This document shows positions 31,950-43,519 of a stretch of DNA of 64,000 nt, piece by piece (position 1 is the stretch's first letter; each line of letters starts with the position of its first letter). The notes beneath the pieces were generated by a model. It worked only from the letters and a program-made list of their open reading frames with translations, did no database searches and was not told where the DNA came from. The stretch comes from Phytophthora hibernalis (lineage: Eukaryota > Oomycota > Peronosporomycetes > Peronosporales > Peronosporaceae): the NCBI GenBank assembly GCA_012656075.1, contig JAAKBF010000218.1, positions 496,001-560,000 of the forward strand. The letters are read 5' to 3'. Position numbers and translations under genes: made by a program.

Positions 31950-32730
31950 ATGGTAGGAAGGAGACAAGTTAGCACCACCAACGCACAAAAGCTGAAGGCG
32001 ATTGAGCGCGTGTCAAATGGCGAGAAAGTCAACGATGTTGCGGCATCATGTCACGTCGACCGTACTACAATATGGAGGTGGCAACGCCAGGTTGCCTCCA
32101 TTCAAACAGCCCTGTCATCCCGTGCGTACACCGGTGAGAAGACTCAGCTCACAGCTGTCTCTCATGACATTGAGCTCAGGTACTGTATTTCTACTACTGT
32201 TAAGTATTATCGTAATTATTCAATTAGTTAACAGTTTGATATTGTTTTTTAAGACTTCTTGCGTGGGTGAAGCACATGCGAACTACAAAATACTTCTGCA
32301 TATCCACTGAATGTATTCGTTACGCTCTTGCGTATTTTGATCCTGATTACACGTCAACACGCAGCCGTGACGCAGTCAAAATGTACATTTTTGATTCCTG
32401 CGCCGAAACCGTCTAACGTATCGACGGATTATGCACCGAGGGCGAGTCGCGCGGCCTGGAATGCAGGTATTTTACCATCTTTTGCGTATTTTAAGTTTTT
32501 ACTGTGCTTTATTATGCTAATAAATTTGACGTTTTGCGTGACTTGCAGTTTGTTGCGGATCGTTTTGCAGAGGCCACTGTTCATCTTCTAGAAAGCAATG
32601 CATTCTTCCCCATCGGGATGAACGGTCGGTACAGTTATCTTTTTAACATGGATCAAACCTCTGTTTGTGTGGACATGAATCCGCACAGTACTATCGAATT
32701 TGTCGGTTCCCGTACAGTTGATATCGTACA
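31950..32730 (+). pseudogene. Pogo-like transposase, 5' part of the split gene
   Basis: ATG 31950 opens a helix-turn-helix segment (AQKLKAIERVSNGEKVNDVA, then TTIWRWQRQV). After short intervening sequences, including probable introns at about 32185-32290 and 32465-32545, the frame from about 32520 reads DLQFVADRFAEATVHLLE and YLFNMDQTSV, with the first catalytic aspartate at about 32651. The transposase reading is lost soon after IEFVGSRTVDIVQ. The rest of the gene is at 37604-38239. Confidence 0.6.
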
Positions 32731-32945
32731 ATTTAAGAATATTTATCGAGCTGCAAAATCTTTTGGAGGTGGATAAAGTCACACAGTGGGTGCAGCGTAA
32801 TTTAAAAATAAAAACCGAAACAAAAAAATAAAATTTCGAGCACGCATTAAATTTCCCTATATTTGAAAATAGAGAAACACCTCCTCTCCCCTCCCCCCGG
32901 CCGTCACTCAATCTTTCATTTCGAAATCCACCGAAAATACGAAGC

Positions 32946-35868
32946 ATGGCAAGTGTCGCGTCGTCGAGCTCCGGCGCGGAGGCTGACATCGAACCGACAG
33001 AGGCAACCGCCCCCGAGGCCCACGTCCCTGCAACTACTGTCTATGCACCCCCACTGGAACAGCGCCAATATGCAAGCTGGGAGGACTTCTTTGCAGCTTT
33101 CGCCGCGTATCAGGATGCAACGCATCAAGTATTCAAGAAACGGACGTCTACGAGCGTGGCCGCGAGGAATGCTGAGCTAGACAGGAGGGGTACGCTGACG
33201 ACTAAGACGCAGATCCCGCTCGCGTTCGAAAAATACTACCGTCGGCTATGCTGTACGTATGGTTGGGACCGCCCAAGTCGCTCAAAAGGAAAGAGAAAGA
33301 ACTACTTCGTGAAATCTACGCAATGTGAGGCGCAACTGTCACTCACGGTGGTGTGGGCGGCGGACAAGGGCTTCTAAGTGACTGTGACGCAGCAAAACAC
33401 GACGAACAGCCACGGACTGGGATCAGTGACTTACGAAAACCATCCTGTCAACCGCCGCGTCGATGAGGCGGATGTGATTAACTTCGTCGACGAGCTCCAA
33501 ATGGCTGGGGCGAAAAAGAAGCTCATCTTGGAGTATTTGAGACGGAAAACGGGTAAGATGCCTCGTGAGGTCTCCCTAACATGCTAGTTAATTAAACTTA
33601 TTTGTTATCTGCTGTCTTTAGGGAAGAAGGTTATGCTGAAAGATGTCCCCAACCTCGTCCAGAAACTGAAGGATGCGCGCCGCGGGACAACCTCTGTTGA
33701 GGCTAGATTGGAGTCTGTTTTGCGCGACTTTTGCGGTTCTCGAAAGGAAAACACAGCCACTATCTACGTGGACGACGACAAGTTGGCTCAGACTATCACG
33801 TTCCAAACGCATCAAATGCGAAGATTTTTCGAGGCGTTTCCGGAGGTGCTGATGATTGACGCGACTCATAACACCAACGCCGCCCGCTACATGCTCTTCA
33901 GCTTTATGATCCACGACGTTTTTGGACACGTACGTGCATCGTCTGAGTTTGCAACTCTTGTACGAATATTTTGTCTAACACTGTGTGACTTTGCTGTGAC
34001 TCTATTGACTGTGCTGTGACTTTGTGGCTTTATGAACTCTATTGTGCTGCTGTGACTGTTATGTGACTGAATTGTGACTTTGTGGCTGTATTGTGACTTT
34101 GCGACTCTGCTGTGCTCTTGTGACTTCCGTGATATTATGTTGTATACAGGGGCAGTACGTGCAGCACGTACTCATGGAAAACGAGAGTGCAGAATGTCTT
34201 ACTGATGCGATTACCTCGTTTAAGTCTTTCAACCCCACGTGGGATCAAGTGCGTGTCATCATTGTAGACAAGGACTTTGGAGAGATTTCATTGCTTGGAG
34301 ATGCTTTTCCTGGTGCACGCATTCTTCTGTGTATTTTCACGTCGTGAAGTACCTTCGAACCGAGGTGGCGAAACGAGAATACGGAGTGCGTGATCGTGAC
34401 AAGGTGGAAGATGCTGTACACATGATGCTGAATGCACAGACAGAGGCTGAATACGAGTCCGGTCGAAAGTATTTGTACTATATCGTGGAAGGCAAGCAAA
34501 TTCTGCAACATGAAGACGTTCTGGAGGCCGATCATTCGTTTTTGAAATACTTCAACGCGAGTTGGCACCAGTGCAGAGAACTGTGGAGCGGCTACGGACG
34601 GGTGGACGTCCCACATCTAGGCAACACCACTAACAATCGGTACGACTTTCACGATCACTATAAACGTGGTGAGTTACATTATTAATATCTTCTTCTGCGA
34701 GGGTTTGCTAGCCTGGAGGCCGCCTGGGGCATTTAAAAGACGTACTGAAGCCCACCATGATGCTTGATGAATGTGTGGATACACTCATGTGCTTGCACTC
34801 AATCGCTGAAATGGAGTACGCGAAGAAGATGACGGATGTTGGCTAAATGCGTTACAGCGGCGCGGTTGCGGAACTGGAAAACTGGCCAAGGAAGTTAGTC
34901 AACACGCGTACCAGCTCGTTGAGATACAATTCCGTGTGGCGAACGACCGAAAGACACAGTATAATATTCGAGAGCTGCAAGATCACGTATTTGAGCTAAC
35001 ATCCTTGGCGGAACCGGAGCGCAAGTATCACATTGACACAAGCGTAAGTTTGTATTGAATCAATTCCTTGCATTGAATTGGAACTTATCATTTCTCTTCT
35101 TTTTGTTCATTATGAAGACTTACAGATGCTCCTGTACATTCATGAGGACGGAGCTGCTACCTTGTCGCCATGTCATCTATTGGCGACTGCTGTCGAACAA
35201 GAGTGCAATTCCGGTCAAGCATATCCTTCCGCGGTGGAGTTTAACATGTCCACTGAACACTCCTGTTAACGAGGATGACACAGCGGACGAGAAAGGAGCT
35301 GGGTGCAGCTCGTTTCGAGTTAGCGACTCTTCGTTAACAGCGTTCCGACACAAGGTTCTTCATGGCACCAACAAATTTTGCGTATCTCACGACGTTGCGA
35401 CGCGAATAGCCGACATCATGAGTCGTAACGGTACACCTATTTTCACGAAGATGCTGGTGGCTTTAAAGCGCTTTGAGGAGATTATAGTTGGTGGTAATGT
35501 TCCGTTTGGCTCTGAAACTTCGGTGCGGTCTGACCGACTGTCAGAAGTGAACCCACTCTTTCAGTTATCGGCAGCGGCGCCAGCAAGCGACGTGGTCGTG
35601 AGTCCCAGCGAGGATGATGTTTCTCCAAAGATCAAGGGTCTGAACCAGGTCACATTGACGGAGTGGCACCAAGCGAAAGTCACACCGACGGGGTGTCATT
35701 CATCGAAAGTCACAATGGTAAAGTGCCAACAATCGACAGTCACTCAGACAGCGTGCCAACAAGTGAGAGTCACAACGCGATGTGCCTCCAATCGAGAGTC
35801 ACAGCGTCGAAGTCCCGAGAATCGAAAATCACATAGCCGGAGTATCACCACCTCAACGACACCCTCTT
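32946..35868 (+). pseudogene. Mutator-like (MULE) transposase with SWIM finger
   Basis: From ATG 32946 the order is: Ser/Ala-rich leader, a FAR1/WRKY-like DNA-binding segment (WEDFFAAFAAYQDATHQVF, YFVKSTQCEA), then the MULE core. The first aspartate is in EVLMIDATHNTN (about 33855). An intron at about 33930-34150, rich in TGTGACT-like repeats, separates it from VRVIIVDKDFGEISLL with the second aspartate, and ILLCIFHVVKYL follows after a one-base shift near 34345. After two more damaged stretches a SWIM finger appears (YRCSCTFMRTELLPCRHV, with C-x-C and C-x-H, about 35120-35180). Stops at 33375 and near 34843 break the frame. The protein would bind the element ends and cut them. Confidence 0.65.
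35649..35835 (+). repeat. 30-bp coding repeat in MULE protein
   Basis: GTCAC recurs at 35649, 35679, 35709, 35739, 35769, 35798 and, degenerate, 35828. The matching peptide has a ten-residue period, with VTLTEWHQAK, VTPTGCHSSK, VTMVKCQQST and VTQTACQQVR in succession. The repeat lies between the SWIM finger and the protease domain. Confidence 0.85.
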
Positions 35869-36048
35869 GAAGACGCAAGCGTAAATGCTTCTGGTTTGAC
35901 TTTGCCTGTGAAGAGACGAAGTCGCGAGGACCCCAACCAGAGCTCGAGCTCCAGCGAGGACGTTTCTTTCTTCGTCTCAAAGAGTACCAATAGCAGCGGA
36001 CGCCCCAAAATACGGAAAGGCCAGAAACAGAAAGAAAAACGACAATGA

Positions 36049-37128
36049 ATGACAGACTCGCGCAAGGAGGCCACGAATCTGGTCCAAGGGACACTTGTAC
36101 CAGTGTCCACACTCTCAAACGTATCGCGAGTGCTGAAATCTACTTTCAGTTATGAGTCTGCTCACGAGTTTTTAGCTGGTTTCACCGTGAAAACACTGGG
36201 CCCAAGAAAACAAGCTATTGCTAAGTTGATTGCCCCTCACGAGTGTGCTCGTTAAGTTAAGTTTGTTTTTACTGAACAATTTGTGGCGAAATGTCTCCGG
36301 CTTTTGGATGAGTATGCAAAATCACTCCCAGAGATCAATCAACCTGTCGGCATTCGAGTACCAAGGGTTGGAGCATTTAGCCAAGATCAGCTATACGTGA
36401 TGGCTCAATATCATCAAGTGATGCAAACTCTGACCGCGGCATCTGGCACCATGGAGTGGGTTCAATCGACTTCATTAAATCGACTATCAGTACTGCCTGG
36501 TCTCGATGAATACCTAAATATTGGTAAAGATAGCGCTACTGCAACAATTCGGAGTTGTTATTGACTATGACTCGAGAATCGCCATTCGGACGGATTCGTA
36601 AAGACGCTATATTACGGTTTCGCGAAGACGAATGGCTCAACGATGACGCCTTAATGCACGGTATGACAACGCTTCACGAAGAATACGGTCCGATTGGCAT
36701 CGTTTCCCCGGCATTTTGTGGGACGGAAGATATCGAAAGTAAGTACAAGATTATCGAAGGTAGCGAGCCGTTTCACAGCCGCAATGGATTCGTGCTACTT
36801 CCACTCCACCTCGACAAAAATCACTGGTGCGGCGTCGTGTTCGACCTGAAATCGACACCACAAACGCTCACTGTATTTGACCCTCAGCAAAAACGGAAGC
36901 ACTTCGAGGTATGCGAAACCATCGTAAACTTTGTTCGTCGAGACCACGAAGTCGATGGTAGCTAAACGAGAGGAACGTTTGAAGCAATCGGATGGCTACA
37001 ACTGCGGTCCGCTGGTGCTGCTGTTCTTTGAGTGTACCATGAGAGGAATAGCCTTGCCAACGTCCCCGTCAAAAAGCCTTCTACGATACTTCAGGATGCG
37101 GTATCTGCTGAAGGAACTGCATGCATAG
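36049..37128 (+). pseudogene. Ulp1-type (C48) cysteine protease domain of the MULE
   Basis: The same frame as 35782-36048 continues through a TGA at 36046-36048 into MTDSRKEATN and, after a TAA near 36253, into FVAKCLRLLDEY. From 36555 a C48 protease domain is clear: DEWLNDDAL at its start, the catalytic histidine in DKNHWCGVVFD (about 36822), the aspartate in TVFDPQQ, and, after a one-base shift near 36960, the Gln and Cys in LKQSDGYNCGPLVL. Ulp1 proteases cleave SUMO-like conjugates; some plant MULEs also carry such a domain. The gap-free orientation suggests it was once fused to or co-transcribed with the transposase. Confidence 0.65.
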
Positions 37129-37603
37129 GTAAGCTGTAGTTGCGGTCGACCATTCAATGTTAAAAAGATTCTTTACTCGTATTCGTTCCCAAGAAATGGA
37201 TAGCATTGCTTCATGTCATGCTGAAGTCGAAGAGATGTTTTGAGTGTTGCTCTGTCCGAGTTAGCTTTTGAAGTCAAAATCACAAGTCATGCGCACATTC
37301 GCGCACCACCAAATTGTGTTCGTACGACATTTAGACGAGCAGACGGCATTATCGTATGCGCAATCAACTCCCCTTGAGTAAGATATGTAAATTTGATGAA
37401 ATTTATGAAATCCGCGCGCGTAATATATTCCAGGTTTGTGCCTTTTGTGCCTTCTGTGTCTTTGTCCACTGTTAACTGAGAGGAGGTGACTGACACGGTG
37501 ACTATTATGCGCTCTTAGGTACGAAGGCACAAACCGTCTGTGTGACTCTAACATCGATCAAATCTTTTTAGAACTAAACAATGTTGTGTGTATGTGTATT
37601 TAT

Positions 37604-38239
37604 AGCAACAACTCCTGACTCTTTTAGAGCATCTATTTTTCTGTGTGCGTCGGCGACTGGCAAGAAAATGCGGCCGCTTGTCGTTTTTACGGGGGTATTC
37701 GGTGCCGATGTTCACGATGAGCTCCGAGCAGACCCTGCCTTTGATTGGAGCAAGGCACACTTTACAGTGCAAGCCAAATCGTACTGCGACGAGAGAGTGA
37801 TAAAAGAGTGGGTCGACGAGGTGTGGTGCCCCGATATGCGGGGGCCTAGTATGCTCCTTCTCGATAGCCTTAAAACGCATAAAATGGAGGTCGTCAAGAA
37901 CCAACTCGAGTCCGATGGCCACGCTCATGTTATTTACGTACCTCCGGGGTGACAGGCTTGGCACAGCCGATGGACGTCGCTGTGATAAGGCCGTTCAAAG
38001 ATCGCTGCCGAGACAAGTACCAGAAATTCGTGATTGAAAGAGGGGTGTTTACAACACCAAGTCAGAAGCGTAGAAAGATTGCAGAAATGGTAGTGCAGGC
38101 TTGGGATGAAATTAGCGAGGATAGTATCAGAAACGGCTTCTTAAAAGCTGGACTTATCGCTACAGGGCCTCGAGACGCTCGTGCAGTGTTCGCCTCACCC
38201 GAACCACCTAGCGAGGGTATCTTAGATGTCGACACGTAA
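37604..38239 (+). pseudogene. Pogo-like transposase, 3' part of the split gene
   Basis: The frame resumes with SFRASIFLCASATGKKMRPL, the segment that normally follows the region lost at about 32730. The second aspartate is in MLLLDSLKTH (about 37863). A one-base shift in the G run at about 37948 leads to GLAQPMDVAVIRPFKDR with the third aspartate (about 37973) and a normal C-terminus ending at 38239. With the first aspartate at 32651, all three catalytic acids are kept. Confidence 0.65.
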
Positions 38240-38425
38240 TGATAATCAATTACGGGGTGTCACTTTATACTTGTGGTCGTCGTAAACATAAAAGAACGTC
38301 GTATCAGCCTTTTTACGAAAATGTTGCATGATCAACGTGCGTTGCATGATCGCCGTGATTTACGGTGTCTTTGTGTCTATGCTGCTTCCCATACAATAGA
38401 AAAACCTCAGCGTCACATCAATTCG

Positions 38426-38851
38426 TCATAATCTGTACACATCCATATGCTGCTTAACAGCGTGCTTGCCATTCTTGAAGTCCAAAGTATACTTGCACTT
38501 CAAGCAGTATGCCTTCTCAGCATCGGCGTTGGTGAGTTTGTCGTCCGGAATGTCCTTGCACTCGTCCTTCGCAAGCAGCCGGACAAATTGCCAGAGATCT
38601 CTTTTCTTTTGGCGCTTCATTACGTAGAGACGTAAATGCGCCTTGTGCACGACTTGTCTTTCTAGATGAATGAAGTCAGGATGTACGTAGGGTTGAGTTT
38701 GTTGCACATAGTTATCTTGATTCTCGTTGAAAGAACGGGGCCGTTGATCTCGCCGCTTAGACCGAGGTGTAGAGGGCGGTTGCTCATGGCGGGGCCTGCA
38801 TCTCTCAGGGGTCATGGATCGCTCAGGGGGCAAGTGACGGCTAAGCATCAC
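38426..38851 (-). pseudogene. BED-type zinc finger fragment of a transposase
   Basis: The 141-residue frame has a Pro/Arg-rich start and ends with KKRDLWQFVRLL, then C-x2-C in YCLKCKYTLDF and KHAVKQHM, a BED-like C2H2 finger. Such fingers form the N-terminus of hAT-like transposases. The rest of the protein would lie at lower coordinates, which are already occupied by the pogo-like element, so this is a cut-off 5' fragment. Confidence 0.45.
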
Positions 38852-40364
38852 GTCGAGGAATGGAGTCCTCTATAGTCCATACTTCAAGATAGATCTGGCG
38901 TTTAGTGGGTGTTCAGGGAGCGAAGAGGGAGTACGGAGGGATTTCGAAACAAACTCAGGGAGCAGAGTACAACTGTAGTTCAGGAACGTTCAAGGGTCAA
39001 ACGTTGACAGCACTACCAATCGGTAGATGTTGGAGGTCGCAGGGCCGTTCCTAACGGCGGTAGAATGGTAGAACTGTAGTACAGGTTCTACTTTTTCGCG
39101 GTCGATTGCGTAATAGGAAACGTCGTCAGGGGGAACGGTTCACGCGTTCACGGAGAACGGCGTGAACGGGAGAATCGGGTAGATGCGAAAATAACAACAA
39201 AAGTGGATACACATTCAGTGATAGAAAGAAGGGGTGAGGGGGCAACTGAGGCGAGCGGTTGCAGGTAAAAGGTGTAACGAACCCGCGCGGAATTGAGTAG
39301 GCGGTCCCAGCGCCAAGTTTTTCAGCACGCCCTCGCCCCGAGATTGCTTTTATTCTCGCGGGAGCTTAGCGACTGCCTTTTGCGAAGCATAACCATTTAC
39401 ATAAGCATAACCATTTACAGCTCCACATACATAAACTCAGTGTGGATCATCTGCGAAGAAGTGAAAAGAAGACACGGGCATGACCACTGCTTCGAGTGAG
39501 GCTCCAGACGCAAGCGACCGATCTGGCACGTCAATCTCCCTTCTCCTGCAGCCCGATGCCAAGTGCATTCTTGATAGCTCCAAAGTGTGCCTAATTTTCG
39601 CCAAAAGGGGTTTGTAGCCTGTATAATACAGTTTATTCTCCTCGAAGGGGTAGAATGTGTTATCTTCTATTCCCGTCGAGGTGCAGAATGAGGGAATTGT
39701 AGTATTCGCGTGTTTATAGCACATTTTGACCTCGGTAGAATATTCTACAATTTTACCTGCGTTAGTAACGCCCCGCAGGCTGATACACTGTAATACGCTT
39801 GACGCTGGGCTGCGACACCGTTCAAGATACGGGGAAACTCAGACCCGTTCCTGGGATACCTGGGTTGGCGATGTCGACGCCATCTTGAAGACTGTTAGAC
39901 GCAAGAGAAAAACTATCACACATCATATGCTATTTGATATTATCGGCCAATCGATTCAATCAATCAGCCCTGAAAAAACCCCACAAATATGAGATGGATA
40001 CACATCGACTCCGCGTCATTTAAGGTGTGGAACACACCATGGCCACGTCACCGACGTGCCCTCATATTACATATAGGACAAACTATAGGTTACTTAGAAA
40101 TTGTATTACAGGCCAATTTAAGGTACACCTATAAATACACTCAGTCATTAAACTACGCTATTCTAGCCATTCAGCTCCCGCATACGAGGAGCTCGTGAAC
40201 TGCCATTCACTTAGAGTTTGTATACCGGTACTTTTGAAGCAACGCTTCCTCAAGCACCTTGCTTGTGTGACCCCGTCACACTTGGTAGCACTTGTAGTCA
40301 ATCCTACACCTACGCGGGTAGATTGAACTACCTGATCCTCTGTGGTCTCAAGAAGTGAGCCAAC
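38852..40364. other. Gene-free stretch with probable Gypsy 5' LTR/leader
   Basis: No protein-coding pattern is supported. The right part (about 39900-40282) has a TATA-like CCTATAAATACACTC near 40127 and ends with GTCACA followed by CTTGGTAGCACTTGTAG, which looks like an LTR end and primer-binding site. The gag ATG of Gypsy copy A follows at 40365. The LTR start could not be fixed by eye. Confidence 0.4.
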
Positions 40365-41745
40365 ATGGATCGCTGTGAGTTTCCTCACTTGACTGACTCG
40401 CAGTTTGAGTCGGTCCGGAAGATGGCAGACATCTTCGGAAGAGATGGCTTGCAGAGCTTGACAATGTCGACACATGCCGAGCAGGTCGAACGCGTGAGTG
40501 CGTTCGACGCTTACGAGCAAGGGATCATCTCCCATGTGCAGGGTGACCTGCAGGCCCGGACTCCGGAGCCAAGGCCGATGCAGCCCAAGCCGTTGAGGCT
40601 GAAGGTTCAGTCGTATGACGGGAAGGAAGGAGACAACCTTCACTTCTGGACTCGAGAAGTCGAGCTTGAAATGGACACAGCTCTTCTCTCGACCGAGCAA
40701 CTCCGAGTCGCTTTCACGCTCTCCAATCTCGGCTGTCGAGCCGAAACTTGGACGTATACGTGCGAAGCGACAACCCCTGGATATTTCACATCATGGGCTC
40801 AGCTGTACGAACAGCTTCGAGGCGCGTTTCTACCGGTAAACTATGAATATCGCCAGCGCTCGCGCTTCCTCGCCTGTAAGCAAGGGAAGCGTGAGCTGCA
40901 TGAGTACATCCAGGATATGCGAGTACTCGCGGCGTCTCTGGTGGAGAACCCCTACCTGAACACATCAAGGTGACCGTGTTCATGGACGGCCTGAGAGTTG
41001 GGCCCGCACGCACACAACTGTTCCGCGTGCAGGCGAACTCCATCACCATGAAAGCGGCCGTCCAGGTCGCTCTCCAAGAGGAATACAGCCACAAACAGGC
41101 TCGTACTCCTGTGTCTGCTTGACACTCTTCACCTACGGACGCTGCTGGAGGCCATGCCGGTTAAGGAACTGGCGGAGGTCCAGTCCCTATGGACTTAGGC
41201 CTGGCCGAGCAGAACGACATCCGCTGCTTCGGCTGCGGCAAGGTCGGGCACATTAAACGTGCCTGTCCTGCGGGAAAACAAAGAAGGCGTGCCCCTCTTC
41301 GCCCTTCTGGTCCCAAGGGTCGTTGGCAGAAACCACGATCCCAAGACCAGGGAAACGCAGGCAACTAGTAGGAGCGGGCCGCCCAGCTGGGGAAAGACTA
41401 AGCTTTCATGAGAGGTGCGCGGATGGCGCGCACAATGGAGGTTAAGCCAATGAGAGTCTCTGTACTCTCGAAGCGAAGAAGGGCAGCGGAGGGCTGCATA
41501 TAGTACACGCCCGTGTACGGGGATAGAATCATCCCTTAAGAATTCTGATTGATTCTGGGGCGTCCAAGAACTTTGCACGCCGCCAGCCGGTCGCCCGGAA
41601 TAAGGACAAATACGCCGATACTCTAATGCAACGGGCAAGACTTGCCAACGGATGATCTGTGGTAGAAGCCCTAAGGTTCCTATGGATCTTGCTGTCAAGT
41701 TCGAAGACTTCGACTCGACTGCGACGGTGGTCGTCGTTCGAGGAG
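40365..41745 (+). pseudogene. Gypsy copy A: gag, zinc knuckle and start of protease
   Basis: The gag frame opens at 40365 and is intact to 40973, with RLKVQSYDGKEGDNLHFWTR and QLYEQLRGAFLPVNYEYRQR typical of oomycete Ty3/Gypsy gag. A one-base shift gives VTVFMDGLRVGPARTQLF up to about 41122. The nucleic-acid-binding knuckle is CFGCGKVGHIKRAC (C-x2-C-x4-H-x4-C, near 41224). A retropepsin active site LIDSGASKNFARR follows at about 41530. The reading ends near 41745 against the antisense Gypsy copy B. Confidence 0.65.
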
Positions 41746-41799
41746 CCGCGCGAGTATACATTCGAGAAGTCGGTGGTGCGCTTGGAATCGCTCGCGCAC

Positions 41800-42350
41800 G
41801 CCAGCGCGAGAGACGACTCGTTGTCGTTCACCACATCATGGACGTCTTTCATCAGCTGTGTGTGCGATTCCCAGGTATCGTCGTCTGGGGAGTGTCCAAG
41901 CCAGCGCACCCGGTAATGCTTCACGGGTGTCCGTCGAATCCGAGTGCGGGATCCAGTCTCGGAAGGCAGGCGCATATCGTGGTCGACCAGACCCAGTGTT
42001 GAGCACTCAATGCATCAAATAGGTGCGGTGGTGCTCCGCGGCTGTCGACATTCCTCGTGGTTTTGGGGTGCGACGTTCTGATGTTGTTGAGCAGGCGGCG
42101 TCGATCGTGGAGCCACTTCTCCACGAGATGTCGAAATGGTTTCATCACTTGGGGACCTTCGTCGGCGTGGTAGCACGGTCGGCGACGCACTCACGTGTGG
42201 AGCGAGTGATTTGACGGACTCGTCGTCGGCGTCGTCATCTGAGACGCTGCGATTACGCGGAGGTCGGCTTCAGGGATTGGTGCTGGGGCGTACGGCTTCA
42301 GACGCCCGACGTAGAATGTCGGGTGCAGGCGCATCGCTGTAGAAATGTCT
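41800..42350 (-). pseudogene. Gypsy B integrase C-terminus and chromodomain
   Basis: LHPTFYVGRLKPYAP marks the integrase C-terminal region. The frame of 41529-41975 then reads VKHYRVRWLGHSPDDDTWES, a chromodomain core with its aromatic cage residues Y and W. The two parts are in different frames. Chromodomains steer integration to methylated-histone chromatin. Confidence 0.6.
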
Positions 42351-43510
42351 AGGGTGTAGGCATCCCCGATAACCTTAGTAATCTTGAACGGTTCGATGAA
42401 ACGTGGCGAGAGTTTGTTCGCGCCCAAGTTGGTGATTGCAGTCGACTGGATGCCATCCGTATATAACAGCACGCACTCGCCTTGTCGGAAGGACGCAGTG
42501 TTCTTCCGACCACGTCGGTCCGCATTCTCTTTCTGCTTGTCCACAGCAACTTGCAGCGCGTCACGGTCAAAGCGTATGACGGCCTGACGATGCAGCAGGA
42601 AATCCGATACGACTGCCGAGTCGATCGTCGTCGGCAGTTCCTTAGGAGCGAAGTTGCCTTGGTCCGATGCAGAAGCGACGGCTCCCGTCGCGCCACTCGT
42701 TGGGAATGTGTTCTTTTGAGTAAGCCCATTGGGTGAGGCGTCGGGAGGTGTACCCAGCGTACTTGGCTGGATACTCGTGGTTATAGAGGATTTTTCGCAT
42801 ACCGTCATCCGACGTCCGGGGCTCACTTGATAACAGCGCCTGGTGGTTCGGCGCTCCTGCGTTTCCTCCCCCATCACGAGTGGAGTCTGGAGGTGCCTCG
42901 GCGCGATGGACGGCAAGGAGAGCAGGGACGCGAGGGTGCCGCGCATTGTTAACGAAGAACGGAGTCAGTCCCGTCGACGCATGAACTGCATTGTTCAGCG
43001 CGAATTCTGCAAGTGGCAGGAAGGAGTTCCAGGACAAGAACGACGTGGCGTAGCTGTGGATTACGTCCTCCAGTACCCGGTTAACCCGCTCCGTTTGCCC
43101 ATCCGTCTCTGGATGGGCCGCCGTCGACATCATCATTAGCGTGCCGAGGAGCTCAAACATTCGCGTCCAGAAGGCGGATGTGAAGCGAGGATCTCTGTCG
43201 GAGACGATGGACTCCGGCAGCCCATGATGGCGGATAACCAGGTCGATGAAGAGCGCCGTTGAATCCTCGGCGGTCACTTGGGCAGCGACCGGGGCGAGAT
43301 GAACCATCTTGCTAAAGCGATCGACGAAGACCAGGACGCCTGTCCGACCCTGGTCATCTCGGGGTAGTCCAAAGATGAAGTCCATGCTGACGGGTCGCCA
43401 CGCACCCGTGGCGATGGGTAGCGGACGAAGCGGGGCCTGATTGGACGCTGACGGTTTGACGCGTTGACATATTTCGCAAGATTGCGAATCCACTTGTACA
43501 TCCGCGGTCA
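42350..43510 (-). pseudogene. Gypsy B integrase
   Basis: The frame 42642-43493 shows the zinc-binding end CEICQRVKP, the first catalytic aspartate in MDFIFGLP, the second in IVSDRDPRF and the glutamate in HPETDGQTERVNRVLED. The DDE triad is complete. The C-terminal part continues in another frame with VLLYTDGIQSTAI. The enzyme joins the element cDNA to the genome. Confidence 0.7.
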
Positions 43511-43519
43511 GAAGAACTC

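Larger units (their letters stand above)
32777..37547 (+). mobile_element. Mutator-like element carrying transposase and Ulp1 protease
   Basis: The block lies inside the third pogo-like element. AGTCACACAG at 32777-32786 is inverted at 37538-37547 (CTGTGTGACT), a possible short terminal repeat; the match beyond 10 bp is poor. I could not find the 8-10 bp target duplication typical of Mutator, so the exact limits are tentative. Content is a MULE transposase followed by a cysteine protease domain in the same orientation. Confidence 0.55.
31814..38365 (+). mobile_element. Third pogo-like transposon, split by a nested Mutator-like element
   Basis: CCGTAAATCACGGCG (31814-31828) is the exact inverse of CGCCGTGATTTACGG (38351-38365), and CATGCAAC follows inside on both ends. 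TA precedes the left end; TG follows the right end, probably a mutated TA. Inside, a DDE_1 transposase gene is interrupted at about 32730 and resumes at about 37604. Confidence 0.75.
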
